Shown piece by piece: positions 16,808 to 25,004 of a DNA stretch of 64,000 bases. The notes under the pieces were generated by a model. It was not told the origin of the DNA. It did no database searches and saw only the letters and a list, made by a program, of their open reading frames with translations. This stretch comes from Oceanispirochaeta sp963676905. GTDB taxonomy: Bacteria > Spirochaetota > Spirochaetia > DSM-2461. Within the stretch, counting starts at the first letter, position 1, and each line of letters opens with the position of its first letter. The position numbers were made by a program, and so were the translations under genes. The DNA lies in the NCBI GenBank assembly GCA_963676905.2, contig CAXXVE010000001.1, positions 558,001 to 622,000 on the forward strand, in the 5' to 3' direction.

Positions 16808-17478
16808 ATCTGCTGATAGTGGAAGATGACCCCATGGTGGGACTGATAAACAAGAAATTTGCCGGGCAGCTGGACTATGTGAAAGACATCTTTATGGCCG
16901 ACTCTCCCGAAAAGGCAAAAGAGATCCTGAAGAGTGAAAAGATACAGCTCATACTTCTGGATGTTTACTTTCCAGACGGTCGGGGCCCTGAGCTCCTCCA
17001 GTGGGTCAGGGAGGAGAAGATCCCCTGTGAAGTAATCTTTATTACGGCTGACAACAGCCAGAACACTGTTGAGAGAGCCCTTCACCTGGGCGCTCTGGAC
17101 TATCTTGTCAAACCATTTACCTTTGAACGCTTTTCCGACGCCCTCAATACTGCAAACAAGCGGATTGCCGGATTGAGAGAGGGGGAGGAATTCTCCCAGG
17201 AGGATCTGGACAAGGTATTCAAGAATTCGGCGGCGGTGAGCGGACCGGAAAACCTGGACAAGGGCCTGAGCTACAAATCCTATGACACAGTCAGCCGGGA
17301 AGTCAGAAAGTGGAAGGAACCCTTTACGGCGGAACAGATGGCCGAACGCCTCGGCATGGCCCGGGTTACAATCCGCCGCTACCTTGACTTTATAGTCCGT
17401 GAGGGGAATCTGGAAGTTGACCTCGAATACGGAAAGATTGGCCGGCCACAGCACTTCTACAAGTACAGGAAGGGATGA
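16804..17478 (+). CDS. response regulator, CitB/DcuR family
   Basis: The 224-residue regulator has a receiver domain with Asp8-Asp9, phosphorylation site Asp53 (LILLDVYFPDGRG) and Lys in LVKPFTFERF. The C-terminal part (about 160-215, FTAEQMAERLGMARVTIRRYLDFIVREGNLEVDLEYG) is the DcuR/CitB helix-turn-helix. It is the partner of the kinase it overlaps, and it likely controls the flanking flavoprotein genes. It also overlaps the following gene by a few bases, so the three genes are translationally coupled. Confidence 0.92.
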   Translation: MNLLIVEDDPMVGLINKKFAGQLDYVKDIFMADSPEKAKEILKSEKIQLILLDVYFPDGRGPELLQWVREEKIPCEVIFITADNSQNTVERALHLGALDYLVKPFTFERFSDALNTANKRIAGLREGEEFSQEDLDKVFKNSAAVSGPENLDKGLSYKSYDTVSREVRKWKEPFTAEQMAERLGMARVTIRRYLDFIVREGNLEVDLEYGKIGRPQHFYKYRKG

Positions 17479-18857
17479 TGAAACCCCTGACTCTGCTCCT
17501 AATGATCTGTCTTGTTCTCTTTAGCCTCTTTACCCTTCCGGGGCATCTCTCAGAGAACTGCGACATCCTTATCATAGGGGCAGGAGCCGCAGGAATGAGC
17601 GCCGCTCTGGAGTCAGGCCATGCGTATCGGAAGGTGATTGTCCTTGAGAAGATGTCCTACCCCGGAGGAAACAGCACAAAGGCCACAGGGGGAATGAATG
17701 CCGCCATCAACAATGAGGACCGCGAGCCCTACTTCAGGGAGACTCTCGAAGCCGGAATGAACAAGGGAACCCCGGAACTTGTACGGCAGATGGTCAACGG
17801 CAGCACCGGAGCGGTAAACTGGCTGATGTCGCTGGGGGCGGACCTCTCGGACCGCGGGCTTCTGGCAGGGCACAGCGAAAGCAGGAGCTTCAGGCCCTTC
17901 AAGGGCTCCCCTGTCGGGCGGGAGGTTGTCAATGTTCTCTATACTGAACTCCGCCGGCAGAATATTGAGTTGAGAACCGACAACATAGCCCTCTCTGTTG
18001 AGCCGAGACATTCCGGTTTTACAGTCACCGTTGAAAACCAGAGCGGAAGAGTCTACCGGATTCGCACAAAGAAGCTCATCATCGCCAGCGGCGGTTTCGG
18101 GGGAAGCCCCGAATACATTACCCGTTTCAACCCCGGACTGAAGGGCTTCAACACTACAAACAGCCCGGGAGCCACAGGGGACTATATCAAACTGACAGAA
18201 AGCCTGAATGCAAGCATTATAAACCTTCAGGATATCCAGACCCACCCGACTGTGGAACCCGACTTCGGCACGCTGATAACCGAAGCCCTGAGAGGAAACG
18301 GAGCCATCCTTGTCAATCAGAAGGGCATGCGCTTTACCAATGAGCTTGCCTTCCGTGACGCCCTGACCCATAAAATGCTGGAGCAGAGAGGGGGCAGCGC
18401 CTGGCTTGTCTTCGACCAGGGGGTCCGTGAGAGCCTGATCTCTTCGGAGTACTACTTCAGCCAGAACTTTGTCGTTCAGTCAGAGAGTCCCGCCGACCTC
18501 GCTGAAAAGCTGTCTCTTCCTGAAAGAGAGTTTATTGAAACGCTGGACAGATGGAACAGCTTCTACGACTCCGGAGAGGATGAGGATTTCGGCAGAAAAG
18601 ATCTGCCCCGGTCTCTGAAGAATCCCCCCTACTACGCCATTAAAACGGCTCCTGGAATTCACTACTGCATGGGTGGACTTGAGATAGACGAGAGGGCACG
18701 GGTTCTTGATAAAGAGGGAAAGCCCATTCCAGGGCTCTATGCCGCAGGTGAAGCGACAGGAGGAATCCACGGCCTGGACAGGCTGGGAGGAAACTCACTG
18801 ACAGATGCGGTGGTCTTCGGAAGGATAGCCGGACGGGAAGCCGCCGGAAACAATTGA
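17475..18857 (+). CDS. second fumarate reductase-like flavoprotein, without FMN domain
   Basis: The 460-residue protein is a paralogue of the one at 13406. It has a hydrophobic N-terminal signal or anchor (about 1-25), then the FAD site ILIIGAGAAGMSAALESG and EKMSYPGGNSTKATGGMNAA. Active-site elements match the paralogue: THPT, RFTNELAFRD, GIHYCMGGLEID and GIHGLDRLGGNSLTD. The FMN_bind domain is missing, so electrons would have to come from another carrier, possibly the first flavoprotein's FMN domain. It follows the response regulator with an ATGA overlap (a second in-frame ATG is at 17478). No lipobox is seen. Confidence 0.87.
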   Translation: MMKPLTLLLMICLVLFSLFTLPGHLSENCDILIIGAGAAGMSAALESGHAYRKVIVLEKMSYPGGNSTKATGGMNAAINNEDREPYFRETLEAGMNKGTPELVRQMVNGSTGAVNWLMSLGADLSDRGLLAGHSESRSFRPFKGSPVGREVVNVLYTELRRQNIELRTDNIALSVEPRHSGFTVTVENQSGRVYRIRTKKLIIASGGFGGSPEYITRFNPGLKGFNTTNSPGATGDYIKLTESLNASIINLQDIQTHPTVEPDFGTLITEALRGNGAILVNQKGMRFTNELAFRDALTHKMLEQRGGSAWLVFDQGVRESLISSEYYFSQNFVVQSESPADLAEKLSLPEREFIETLDRWNSFYDSGEDEDFGRKDLPRSLKNPPYYAIKTAPGIHYCMGGLEIDERARVLDKEGKPIPGLYAAGEATGGIHGLDRLGGNSLTDAVVFGRIAGREAAGNN

Positions 18858-18863
18858 CAGGAA

Positions 18864-18883
18864 GAGGCGGCTTCCGCCGCCTC
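18864..18883. terminator. GC-rich hairpin between convergent genes
   Basis: An 8-bp stem (GAGGCGGC and GCCGCCTC) with a TTCC loop lies between the convergent stops of the flavoprotein and uracil permease genes. It has no T run on either strand, so terminator function is only suggested by position. Confidence 0.4.
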
Positions 18884-18893
18884 CTGACAGAAC

Positions 18894-20219
18894 TTATTTG
18901 TCCAGTCCGTCCTGAATCATCTGCTCTGCAGTCTCTTCGGGAATATCATCGAGAGTCCTGGGAAGAACAAGGTTCAGAAGAATACCCACGACAGCCGCAA
19001 GGGCCACACCGCTGAGTTCGAAGTTTACATCACCGGCGATGGGAAACTTTACGAGTCCCCCTCCGATACCTATAACAAGAATTACAGATGAGATGGTGAG
19101 GTGGCGTTTTTCGCCATAGTTCACTCCGCTCTCCACAACTGTCCTGATACCTGCTGAGGCGATGATACCGAAGAGCATCATGCTGACGCCGCCCATTACG
19201 GGAACGGGAATTGTCTGAATCAGAGCACCGAACTTCTGAATAAACGAAAGGACAAGAGCGATAACAGCCGCACCGCCGATAACCCATACAGAGTAGACTC
19301 TTGTGATGGCCATAACACCGATGTTCTCACCGTAGGTTGTGTTGGGAGGTCCGCCGAAAAGAGCGGCGAAAGAGGTGGCGATACCGTCACCCGCCAGAGT
19401 TCTGTGAAGACCGGGATCTTTGTAGAAGTCCTTTCCTACAACCTTGCTGAGAACGAGGGTATCTCCCAGATGCTCGGCGATGGTAGCCAGAGAGACGACA
19501 AGGAAGGTCAGGATGGGAACCCAGTGGAATTTGGGAACCACAGGCTTGATAAGGCCGAACCAGGCGGCTTCCTTCACTCCGGTAAAGTCAATCAGGGCAT
19601 AGGCGGGAACAAAGAGCCCCATGATAAGGGTAAAGAGATATCCTCCCACAATTCCTATAAGAATGGGAATCACATTGAAGAAACCCTTCAGCACAATGGA
19701 TGAGACAACGGCGATGGCCAGAGTCACAACGGCGATGCTGAGATAGGCAAGGTGATATTCACCGTTTCCGCCGGTCATTGCCATATCCATGGCTGTGGGA
19801 GCCAGTGTCAGACCGATAACCATAATAACAGAACCGACAACTACGGGGGGAAGGATTCTATCCATCCAGCCCAGACCGATCCGGCTGATGATAAAGGATA
19901 TCAGACAGTAGAAGAGCCCCACACAGAAGGCGCCTCCCAGCGCATAAGCCAGACCGAAGTCGGCGGAGCTGCTGATGGCAATAAGGGGAGGTATAAAGGC
20001 GAAGGAGGAGCCCAGATAAGCGGGAACCTTTCCCTTGGTGATAAGGATGTAGAGAAGAGTTCCCACACCGGAGGTAAAGAGAGCTACAGAGGGGCTGAGC
20101 CCTGTGAGCATGGGGACAAGCACGGTAGCGCCGAACATGGCGAATACATGCTGTATACTCAGGGGCACCCATTCCTTGAGTTCAGGTTTATCCTGTACAT
20201 TGATTCTGACTTCAGACAT
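18894..20219 (-). CDS. uraA: uracil permease (NCS2 family)
   Basis: The 441-residue membrane protein is a nucleobase:cation symporter-2. It starts with LKEWVPLSIQHVFAMFGATVLVP, typical of UraA, and carries the family signature GGPPNTTYGENIGVMAITRV in the second half, with about 14 hydrophobic segments. The uracil assignment rests on overall resemblance to UraA rather than the xanthine/urate branch. The ATG has a strong ribosome binding site (GGAGG, six bases upstream). The roughly 190-base leader contains an intrinsic terminator that can only act on this gene, so expression is probably controlled by attenuation. Confidence 0.88.
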   Translation of the reverse strand: MSEVRINVQDKPELKEWVPLSIQHVFAMFGATVLVPMLTGLSPSVALFTSGVGTLLYILITKGKVPAYLGSSFAFIPPLIAISSSADFGLAYALGGAFCVGLFYCLISFIISRIGLGWMDRILPPVVVGSVIMVIGLTLAPTAMDMAMTGGNGEYHLAYLSIAVVTLAIAVVSSIVLKGFFNVIPILIGIVGGYLFTLIMGLFVPAYALIDFTGVKEAAWFGLIKPVVPKFHWVPILTFLVVSLATIAEHLGDTLVLSKVVGKDFYKDPGLHRTLAGDGIATSFAALFGGPPNTTYGENIGVMAITRVYSVWVIGGAAVIALVLSFIQKFGALIQTIPVPVMGGVSMMLFGIIASAGIRTVVESGVNYGEKRHLTISSVILVIGIGGGLVKFPIAGDVNFELSGVALAAVVGILLNLVLPRTLDDIPEETAEQMIQDGLDK

Positions 20220-20242
20220 AAAGCCTCCAAAAATATTTTTAT

Positions 20243-20270
20243 CAGTCCGTTAAGATCCTGTCACGGACTG
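20243..20270 (-). promoter_or_regulatory. hairpin between attenuator and uraA start
   Basis: CAGTCCGT (20243-20250) and ACGGACTG (20263-20270) form a perfect 8-bp stem with a 12-base loop. It is the last structure before the ribosome binding site and may be part of the leader switch. Confidence 0.4.
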
Positions 20271-20304
20271 TCGATTCCAAGGGCCGGCTGCAGAGGCCGA
20301 TTAC

Positions 20305-20335
20305 AAAAAAAAACCCTGATAGAAATATCAGGGTT
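20305..20335 (-). promoter_or_regulatory. intrinsic terminator inside the uraA leader (attenuator)
   Basis: A perfect 10-bp stem (AACCCTGATA at 20312-20321, TATCAGGGTT at 20326-20335) with a four-base loop is followed on the minus strand by nine T. No other minus-strand gene lies upstream before the divergent thrH, so this terminator can only stop the uraA transcript early. Confidence 0.85.
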
Positions 20336-20337
20336 GG

Positions 20338-20400
20338 AAATACAAATTATAAATACACAGCGGGAAACAGGATTTGTCCGATTTCGTGGGCTGTATTTTC
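20338..20400 (-). promoter_or_regulatory. structured leader upstream of the uraA attenuator, candidate aptamer
   Basis: Two copies of AAATACA (20338-20344 and 20351-20357, plus-strand reading) can each pair with the single TGTATTT at 20392-20398. So two mutually exclusive helices can form at the 5' end of the uraA leader, enclosing a 30- to 45-base loop with a short conserved-looking core. I do not recognise a known riboswitch or PyrR site. Confidence 0.45.
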
Positions 20401-20413
20401 TTCATTAATGTAA

Positions 20414-20443
20414 AATCTATCATCGAAAAGGGAGTTCGGTCAA
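20414..20443 (-). promoter_or_regulatory. candidate promoter for uraA
   Basis: On the minus strand TTGACC (20443-20438) and TAGATT (20419-20414) are spaced 18 bases apart. Transcription would start near 20407 and give a leader of about 187 bases that contains the structured element and the attenuator. Confidence 0.5.
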
Positions 20444-20567
20444 GAAAAAGTCTGACAACTTCTCCCGTCGGGCAAAAATGAATCTGAGCCTTCTACTTGT
20501 CCTGCTTCTGCTCTACCGCTACAATGGTGCCTGTGCGCCCGACACGGGCCCCCTGGAGGAAGTAAAA

Positions 20568-21176
20568 ATGAATTTAGTATGTCTGGATCTGGAAGGAGTA
20601 CTTGTACCCGAAATATGGATCAATGTCGCTCTGAAAACAGGTATAGAAGAACTGAAACTTACAACACGGGACATCCCCGATTACGATATTCTGATGAACA
20701 AACGCCTCGGTATTCTCAAGGAGCACAAGCTGACCCTGAAGGATATTCAGGAGGTCATTGCCACAATGGACCCCCTCCCCGGTGCCTATGAGTTCAGCAT
20801 GGCCCTCCGGGCAAAGACTCAGCTTATCATCCTGTCGGACACATTCGACCAGTTTGCGTCTCCTCTGATGAAGAAGCTCGACTGGCCTACTCTCTTCTGC
20901 AACACTCTGATTGTGGATGACAAGGATAGAATCACAGGATACAAGCTGCGTCAGCAGGATGGAAAAAGAAAAGCTGTTGAAGCTTTCCGCTCCGCAGGAG
21001 TCAGAATAATGGCTGCCGGTGACTCATACAACGACCTTTCCATGATCAAGACCGCCGACAAGGGCCTCTTTTTCCGCTCTCCCGACTCGATTCAGAAGGA
21101 GAACCCCGAAATCAAGGCTGTGGAAGAGTATAAGGATCTTCTTGCGTCTGTTAATGATTTTCTGGAAGGCATCTGA
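20568..21176 (+). CDS. thrH: ThrH-type phosphoserine phosphatase / homoserine phosphotransferase
   Basis: The 202-residue protein is a HAD-superfamily member of the ThrH type, which hydrolyses phosphoserine and can transfer its phosphate to homoserine. The nucleophile motif is unusual, CLDLEGVLVPE, with Glu after the first Asp pair as in ThrH. LSDTFDQF gives motif II and AAGDSYNDLSMI motif IV. The length matches the Pseudomonas enzyme (205). The ATG at 20568 is chosen because GGAGGA lies seven bases upstream; an upstream ATG at 20478 in the same frame would add an unlikely hydrophobic tail and lacks a site. It is divergent from uraA. Confidence 0.9.
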   Translation: MNLVCLDLEGVLVPEIWINVALKTGIEELKLTTRDIPDYDILMNKRLGILKEHKLTLKDIQEVIATMDPLPGAYEFSMALRAKTQLIILSDTFDQFASPLMKKLDWPTLFCNTLIVDDKDRITGYKLRQQDGKRKAVEAFRSAGVRIMAAGDSYNDLSMIKTADKGLFFRSPDSIQKENPEIKAVEEYKDLLASVNDFLEGI

Positions 21177-21204
21177 TTCAGTCCCGTCGGACTGACAATC
21201 CGGC

Positions 21205-23601
21205 TCAGGCCTCCTGAGCCTCTTTATCAAGAATCCGCCGGACAACTTTTTCAACCCGGGCAAAGGCATCGGCCACCCGGGGCAGCGCTTCACGGGCGGT
21301 CTCAAGATCGCCGTCTCTTCCCGCATGCTCCAGAATCTCAGCCTCATTTCCAAGCTCCAGCATCGAGAGGTTTCGTGAACTTCCCTTGATGGAATGGGCC
21401 GTCCCCCTGACCTCTTCAAAATTTTCCAGAGCTCCTTCGACGGAGAGGGAAGCCAGCTGCTCCTCCACCTGGCGGATATAGGGATCAAGGAGGGAGACAA
21501 GAAGTTCCCTGTCATCCATAAAGGTATCCATGGCCTGATTGAAGTCAAAGACCGGAGCCTTCTCAGTTTCCATTGCCTCTTCTGCCTCATCGGGAAGCTC
21601 ATCCAGAACCTCCAGGTCCTCAACTTCCCCGTTACCGGCTGGTTTATACCACTGCTTTAAAACAGGAAGCAGGTCCCTGTTTTTAAATGGTTTGGGCAGA
21701 AAGTCGTTCATCCCGGCCCGGAAGCACTTGTCCTGCTCCCCCTGCATGGCATTGGCTGTAACCGCAATAATAGGTATTTTAAGCCCCTGTTCCCGAATCA
21801 GCCTGGTGGACTCATATCCGTTCATAACTGGCATCTGACAATCCATAAAGATCAGGTCCGGTGCCCTTGTTTCCGCCATCTCCAGGGCTTCCTTGCCGTT
21901 CTCGGCGAGAATCACACTGTAGCCCTGTTTCACAAGAATGGACTCGAAGAGCTTTCTGTTTACAGGATGGTCTTCGGCTATAAGTATAAGTCCCTCCCGG
22001 GGTTCTGGAGCCTTGCCGCCTGCCGGGGCCTTTGGCTCTTCAAGGTCTTCCAGCTCCTCAAGTTCCTCAAGGTCTCCAAGCTCCGAACGCTCTGGATACA
22101 TGGCAACAATGCACTTGTCCCAGAGGTCCTTTTTTCTGACAGGTTTGGTTATATAGGCACTGAACCATCCCAGAAGTTTCATCTTGGCTTCTTCGGTCCC
22201 CCGCCCCTTCAGAGACATCAGGATCATCCTGGTATCCGCCAGAGCCGGATTGGACCGGACCTCACTGGCAAGCTGCCAGCCGTCCATGTCGGGCATCATC
22301 TGATCGCTTATGCAGAGGTCGAAATGTTCTTCACCCCTGTCCGCCCGGTTCTTCAGGAGGTCGAAGGCCTCCTTACCTCCCCCGGCTTCGGTAACAAGGC
22401 ATCCCCAGTTCTCCAGATAGAGCTTGAGACTCCGACGGATATCCGGATTGTCATCCACAAGAAGAACCGCTGCATCTTTCAAATCCTCTCCGAACTCGAA
22501 ATTCTCAGCAACCGTTCTATACGGGACGGCCCGGGGAAAGGTAAGTTCAAAGAAAAACTCGGAGCCCTCTCCCTCGACACTCTCCACCTGAAGATCTCCG
22601 CCCATCTGGGAGACAAGGTTCTTTGAGATCGTCAGCCCCAGCCCCGTACCGCCGTAGCGTCTGGTTGTGGATGAGTCAGCCTGTGTAAAGGCTTTAAAGA
22701 GGTGCTGCTTTTTCTCCTCGGCAATACCGATGCCGCTGTCTTTGACACCGACCCTGAGGGTAACAGAACGGGCATCCTGATTCACTCTTGTCAGATAGAT
22801 CATTACGGCACCGCTTGCCGTGAATTTGACAGCATTATTTGTAAGGTTCACCGCCACCTGTCTCAGTCTTGTAGGATCTCCCTCCACCTGAAAATCAGTG
22901 CCCGGCTCTGCATAAAGACCGACATCCACGCCTTTCTTGTGGGCCTCCAGGGCGATAAGTTCAATGGACTCTTCAAGAAGCTCATAGAGATTGCAGTTTG
23001 TGTACTCAAGCTTCATCTGCCCCGCTTCAATCTTGGAGAAGTCGAGAATATCGTTGATAAGAGAGAGGAGGACATCGGCGGAAAAACGGATCTGAGTACT
23101 GTACTCGTCCTGCTCCTGGTCCAGTCTTGTCAGATTCATAAGCTCCGACATACCGATTATCGTATGGATGGGAGTACGGATTTCGTGGCTCATATTGGCA
23201 AGGAATTCACTCTTGGTCCTGGTAGCCTGCTCCGCAGCATCCCTGGCCTGCTTCAGATTCTGCTCATATACATGCTGATCCGTTACATCCTCTTCCAGAA
23301 GGAATATCTGTGAATTGCCGCTGCTTCTTGTCAGTTTGACAGAAAACCATCTTTCGCTGCCTGTACTGTCCGGAATAACAACGACAATACGGGCGTGGGA
23401 CTTTTTTCCTTCAAGAAAAGAGGAGAGAAAACTCTGCCACTCGTCCTGGACATCTTCATGACGGAGAGTAAGGCTCTCGCCCCATTTTTTAAAATGAAAT
23501 TTGAGGCGGTCATTTCCATAGAGGATGCGCCCGTCATTGGCCAGAACGGCTATTGCCATCGGGAATTGATGAAAGAGTTCCAGCCAATTGATTTTGCTCA
23601 T
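21205..23601 (-). CDS. hybrid sensor histidine kinase with two receivers and an Hpt domain
   Basis: The 798-residue cytoplasmic protein carries an N-terminal PAS-like domain (about 10-110), the kinase core with His139 (MSHEIRTPIHTIIG), N box LTNNAVKF and GTGLGLTIS. Two receivers follow, with Asp433 (ISDQMMPDMDG) and Asp587 (FMDCQMPVMNG), then an Hpt domain with His736 (TAHSIKGSSRNL). An acidic linker rich in Glu and Leu (about 509-523) joins the receivers. It has no membrane segment, so it senses an internal signal. It starts three bases after the stop of the dual-receiver gene upstream, its probable partner. Confidence 0.93.
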   Translation of the reverse strand: MSKINWLELFHQFPMAIAVLANDGRILYGNDRLKFHFKKWGESLTLRHEDVQDEWQSFLSSFLEGKKSHARIVVVIPDSTGSERWFSVKLTRSSGNSQIFLLEEDVTDQHVYEQNLKQARDAAEQATRTKSEFLANMSHEIRTPIHTIIGMSELMNLTRLDQEQDEYSTQIRFSADVLLSLINDILDFSKIEAGQMKLEYTNCNLYELLEESIELIALEAHKKGVDVGLYAEPGTDFQVEGDPTRLRQVAVNLTNNAVKFTASGAVMIYLTRVNQDARSVTLRVGVKDSGIGIAEEKKQHLFKAFTQADSSTTRRYGGTGLGLTISKNLVSQMGGDLQVESVEGEGSEFFFELTFPRAVPYRTVAENFEFGEDLKDAAVLLVDDNPDIRRSLKLYLENWGCLVTEAGGGKEAFDLLKNRADRGEEHFDLCISDQMMPDMDGWQLASEVRSNPALADTRMILMSLKGRGTEEAKMKLLGWFSAYITKPVRKKDLWDKCIVAMYPERSELGDLEELEELEDLEEPKAPAGGKAPEPREGLILIAEDHPVNRKLFESILVKQGYSVILAENGKEALEMAETRAPDLIFMDCQMPVMNGYESTRLIREQGLKIPIIAVTANAMQGEQDKCFRAGMNDFLPKPFKNRDLLPVLKQWYKPAGNGEVEDLEVLDELPDEAEEAMETEKAPVFDFNQAMDTFMDDRELLVSLLDPYIRQVEEQLASLSVEGALENFEEVRGTAHSIKGSSRNLSMLELGNEAEILEHAGRDGDLETAREALPRVADAFARVEKVVRRILDKEAQEA

Positions 23602-23604
23602 ATT

Positions 23605-24861
23605 TTACTCTGCCTGCTCGGACATAAGGCACTCAATAACCTTTGCAATCACCGCATCCGGTTTCAGCGGCTTGCTGAGATAGCTGTTGACTCCAAGCTC
23701 CCTGGCTTTGAGAACCGACTCTTTCTGGGTCAGAGCCGAAAGGATGATGGTGGGGAGCTGAAAATCATTCTCCCTGAGGTACTCCATTACCTGGAAACCG
23801 TCCATATCGGGCATCATAAGATCCAGCAGGAGAAAGTCGAATTTTTTCTCCTTCAGATCATTTATGAAATCCAAGCCGCCGGAGTAGTAACTCATAGTCC
23901 ACCCTGTTTTCTCCGAGGCTTTTCCGATGATCTTGTGAACAACAAAGTCGTCATCCACAACGGCGATCTTCAGGTTCCTTGATTTCAGGCCCTCGGATAT
24001 GTTTCTTGTTTCATCCTGAAAGTTAAGCTGGAATGCCTCATTTCCGCGGTGGTCGTCCTTGGAGGAGAGAAGAACATCCTGAACCCCATCCTGCTCCGAA
24101 GTCATCGACTCCATTCCTTTTATACCGAGAAGACCGCTGACAGCCTTCTCCAGAGAGGGGGCAATCTCAATATTCTTGTACTGGATATGATACTTGATGT
24201 AGTTCTTGATCTCATCATCAAGGGTAAGGATTCTGACCTGCCTGAAGGAGTCGACAAACTTCTCCACCTCCTCCAGAAGGCGGTCCAGTTTTGGTTTGTC
24301 CTCGGGGCGCATCTGAATATCGGTCATAAGAATCAGAATCCGGGGATATTGAACCTTGTAGAGCTTCAGAAGTTCGGCGATCTTATACTGAAGAAGGCTT
24401 ATCTTTTCATTATTGAATCCCCTGGCGATCTCGATAAAAAGGATCTGATCATTGAGGTGGGCATCCAGCAGACAGGGGGTTTCATCCACAACGATATCCA
24501 CTCCGAGGATTTCGGAAAGGGCCGAAAGAAGGGCATCGATTTTAATAGGCTTGTTGAGAAATTTTTTCACGCCGTAGGGAGCCACTTCAAGAATTTTCTG
24601 ACGGTCCACATTGGCTGAACACATGATTACAGGAAGATCTCTGGCATTGGGATCTCTCATCTTGTCTTTCAGGACATCAAGACTGCTCTTTCTGGAGAGC
24701 ATATAATCCATAATTATGACATCCGGCATAAAACTGCGGATTTTTGATACACCGTCTAAGCCATTAATGGCGGAATTTACATCAAACCCGTAGTTAGCGA
24801 GCTGAGTCTGCATAAACTCCCTGTACATGGACGCATCATCAATTATGAGTACTTTTTTCAT
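23605..24861 (-). CDS. response regulator with two receiver domains and a middle domain
   Basis: The 418-residue protein has an N-terminal receiver (phosphorylation site Asp52 in VIIMDYMLS) and a C-terminal receiver (about 297-415, Asp347 in FLLLDLMMPDMDG, Lys in YLSKPLKP). The middle (about 130-250) is not a known output domain to me; the order of strands and helices in ILFIEIARGF and PRILILMTDIQ is reminiscent of a STAS fold. There is no DNA-binding domain. It is co-transcribed with the hybrid kinase that follows three bases later, so together they offer four receivers, a kinase and an Hpt for a multi-step relay. Output unknown. Confidence 0.88.
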   Translation of the reverse strand: MKKVLIIDDASMYREFMQTQLANYGFDVNSAINGLDGVSKIRSFMPDVIIMDYMLSRKSSLDVLKDKMRDPNARDLPVIMCSANVDRQKILEVAPYGVKKFLNKPIKIDALLSALSEILGVDIVVDETPCLLDAHLNDQILFIEIARGFNNEKISLLQYKIAELLKLYKVQYPRILILMTDIQMRPEDKPKLDRLLEEVEKFVDSFRQVRILTLDDEIKNYIKYHIQYKNIEIAPSLEKAVSGLLGIKGMESMTSEQDGVQDVLLSSKDDHRGNEAFQLNFQDETRNISEGLKSRNLKIAVVDDDFVVHKIIGKASEKTGWTMSYYSGGLDFINDLKEKKFDFLLLDLMMPDMDGFQVMEYLRENDFQLPTIILSALTQKESVLKARELGVNSYLSKPLKPDAVIAKVIECLMSEQAE

Positions 24862-25004
24862 TAGAGCTACCTTCTATCATGTACTTAATACACACCTTAA
24901 TTAACGGCTAATTTTTGTGATTAATTAAAAACTGTCTATTTTTCCTGATTTTCTACTAAAAAGAATAGATTGAATCTTTCAGCATTTCAAATCATAATCC
25001 TTCT

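Noticed and set aside
20220..20410. Purine riboswitch or PyrR-binding loop in the uraA leader
   Set aside because: The conserved loop sequences of the purine aptamer and the PyrR-binding consensus are not visible; only an unassigned structure is supported.
20478..20567. Upstream ATG for thrH giving a hydrophobic N-terminal extension
   Set aside because: ThrH proteins are about 203 residues and cytoplasmic; the ATG at 20568 has GGAGGA seven bases upstream.
24915..24935. TTGTGATTAATTAA as a possible second Rex site
   Set aside because: Only one half-site is present; the partner TCACAA is missing.
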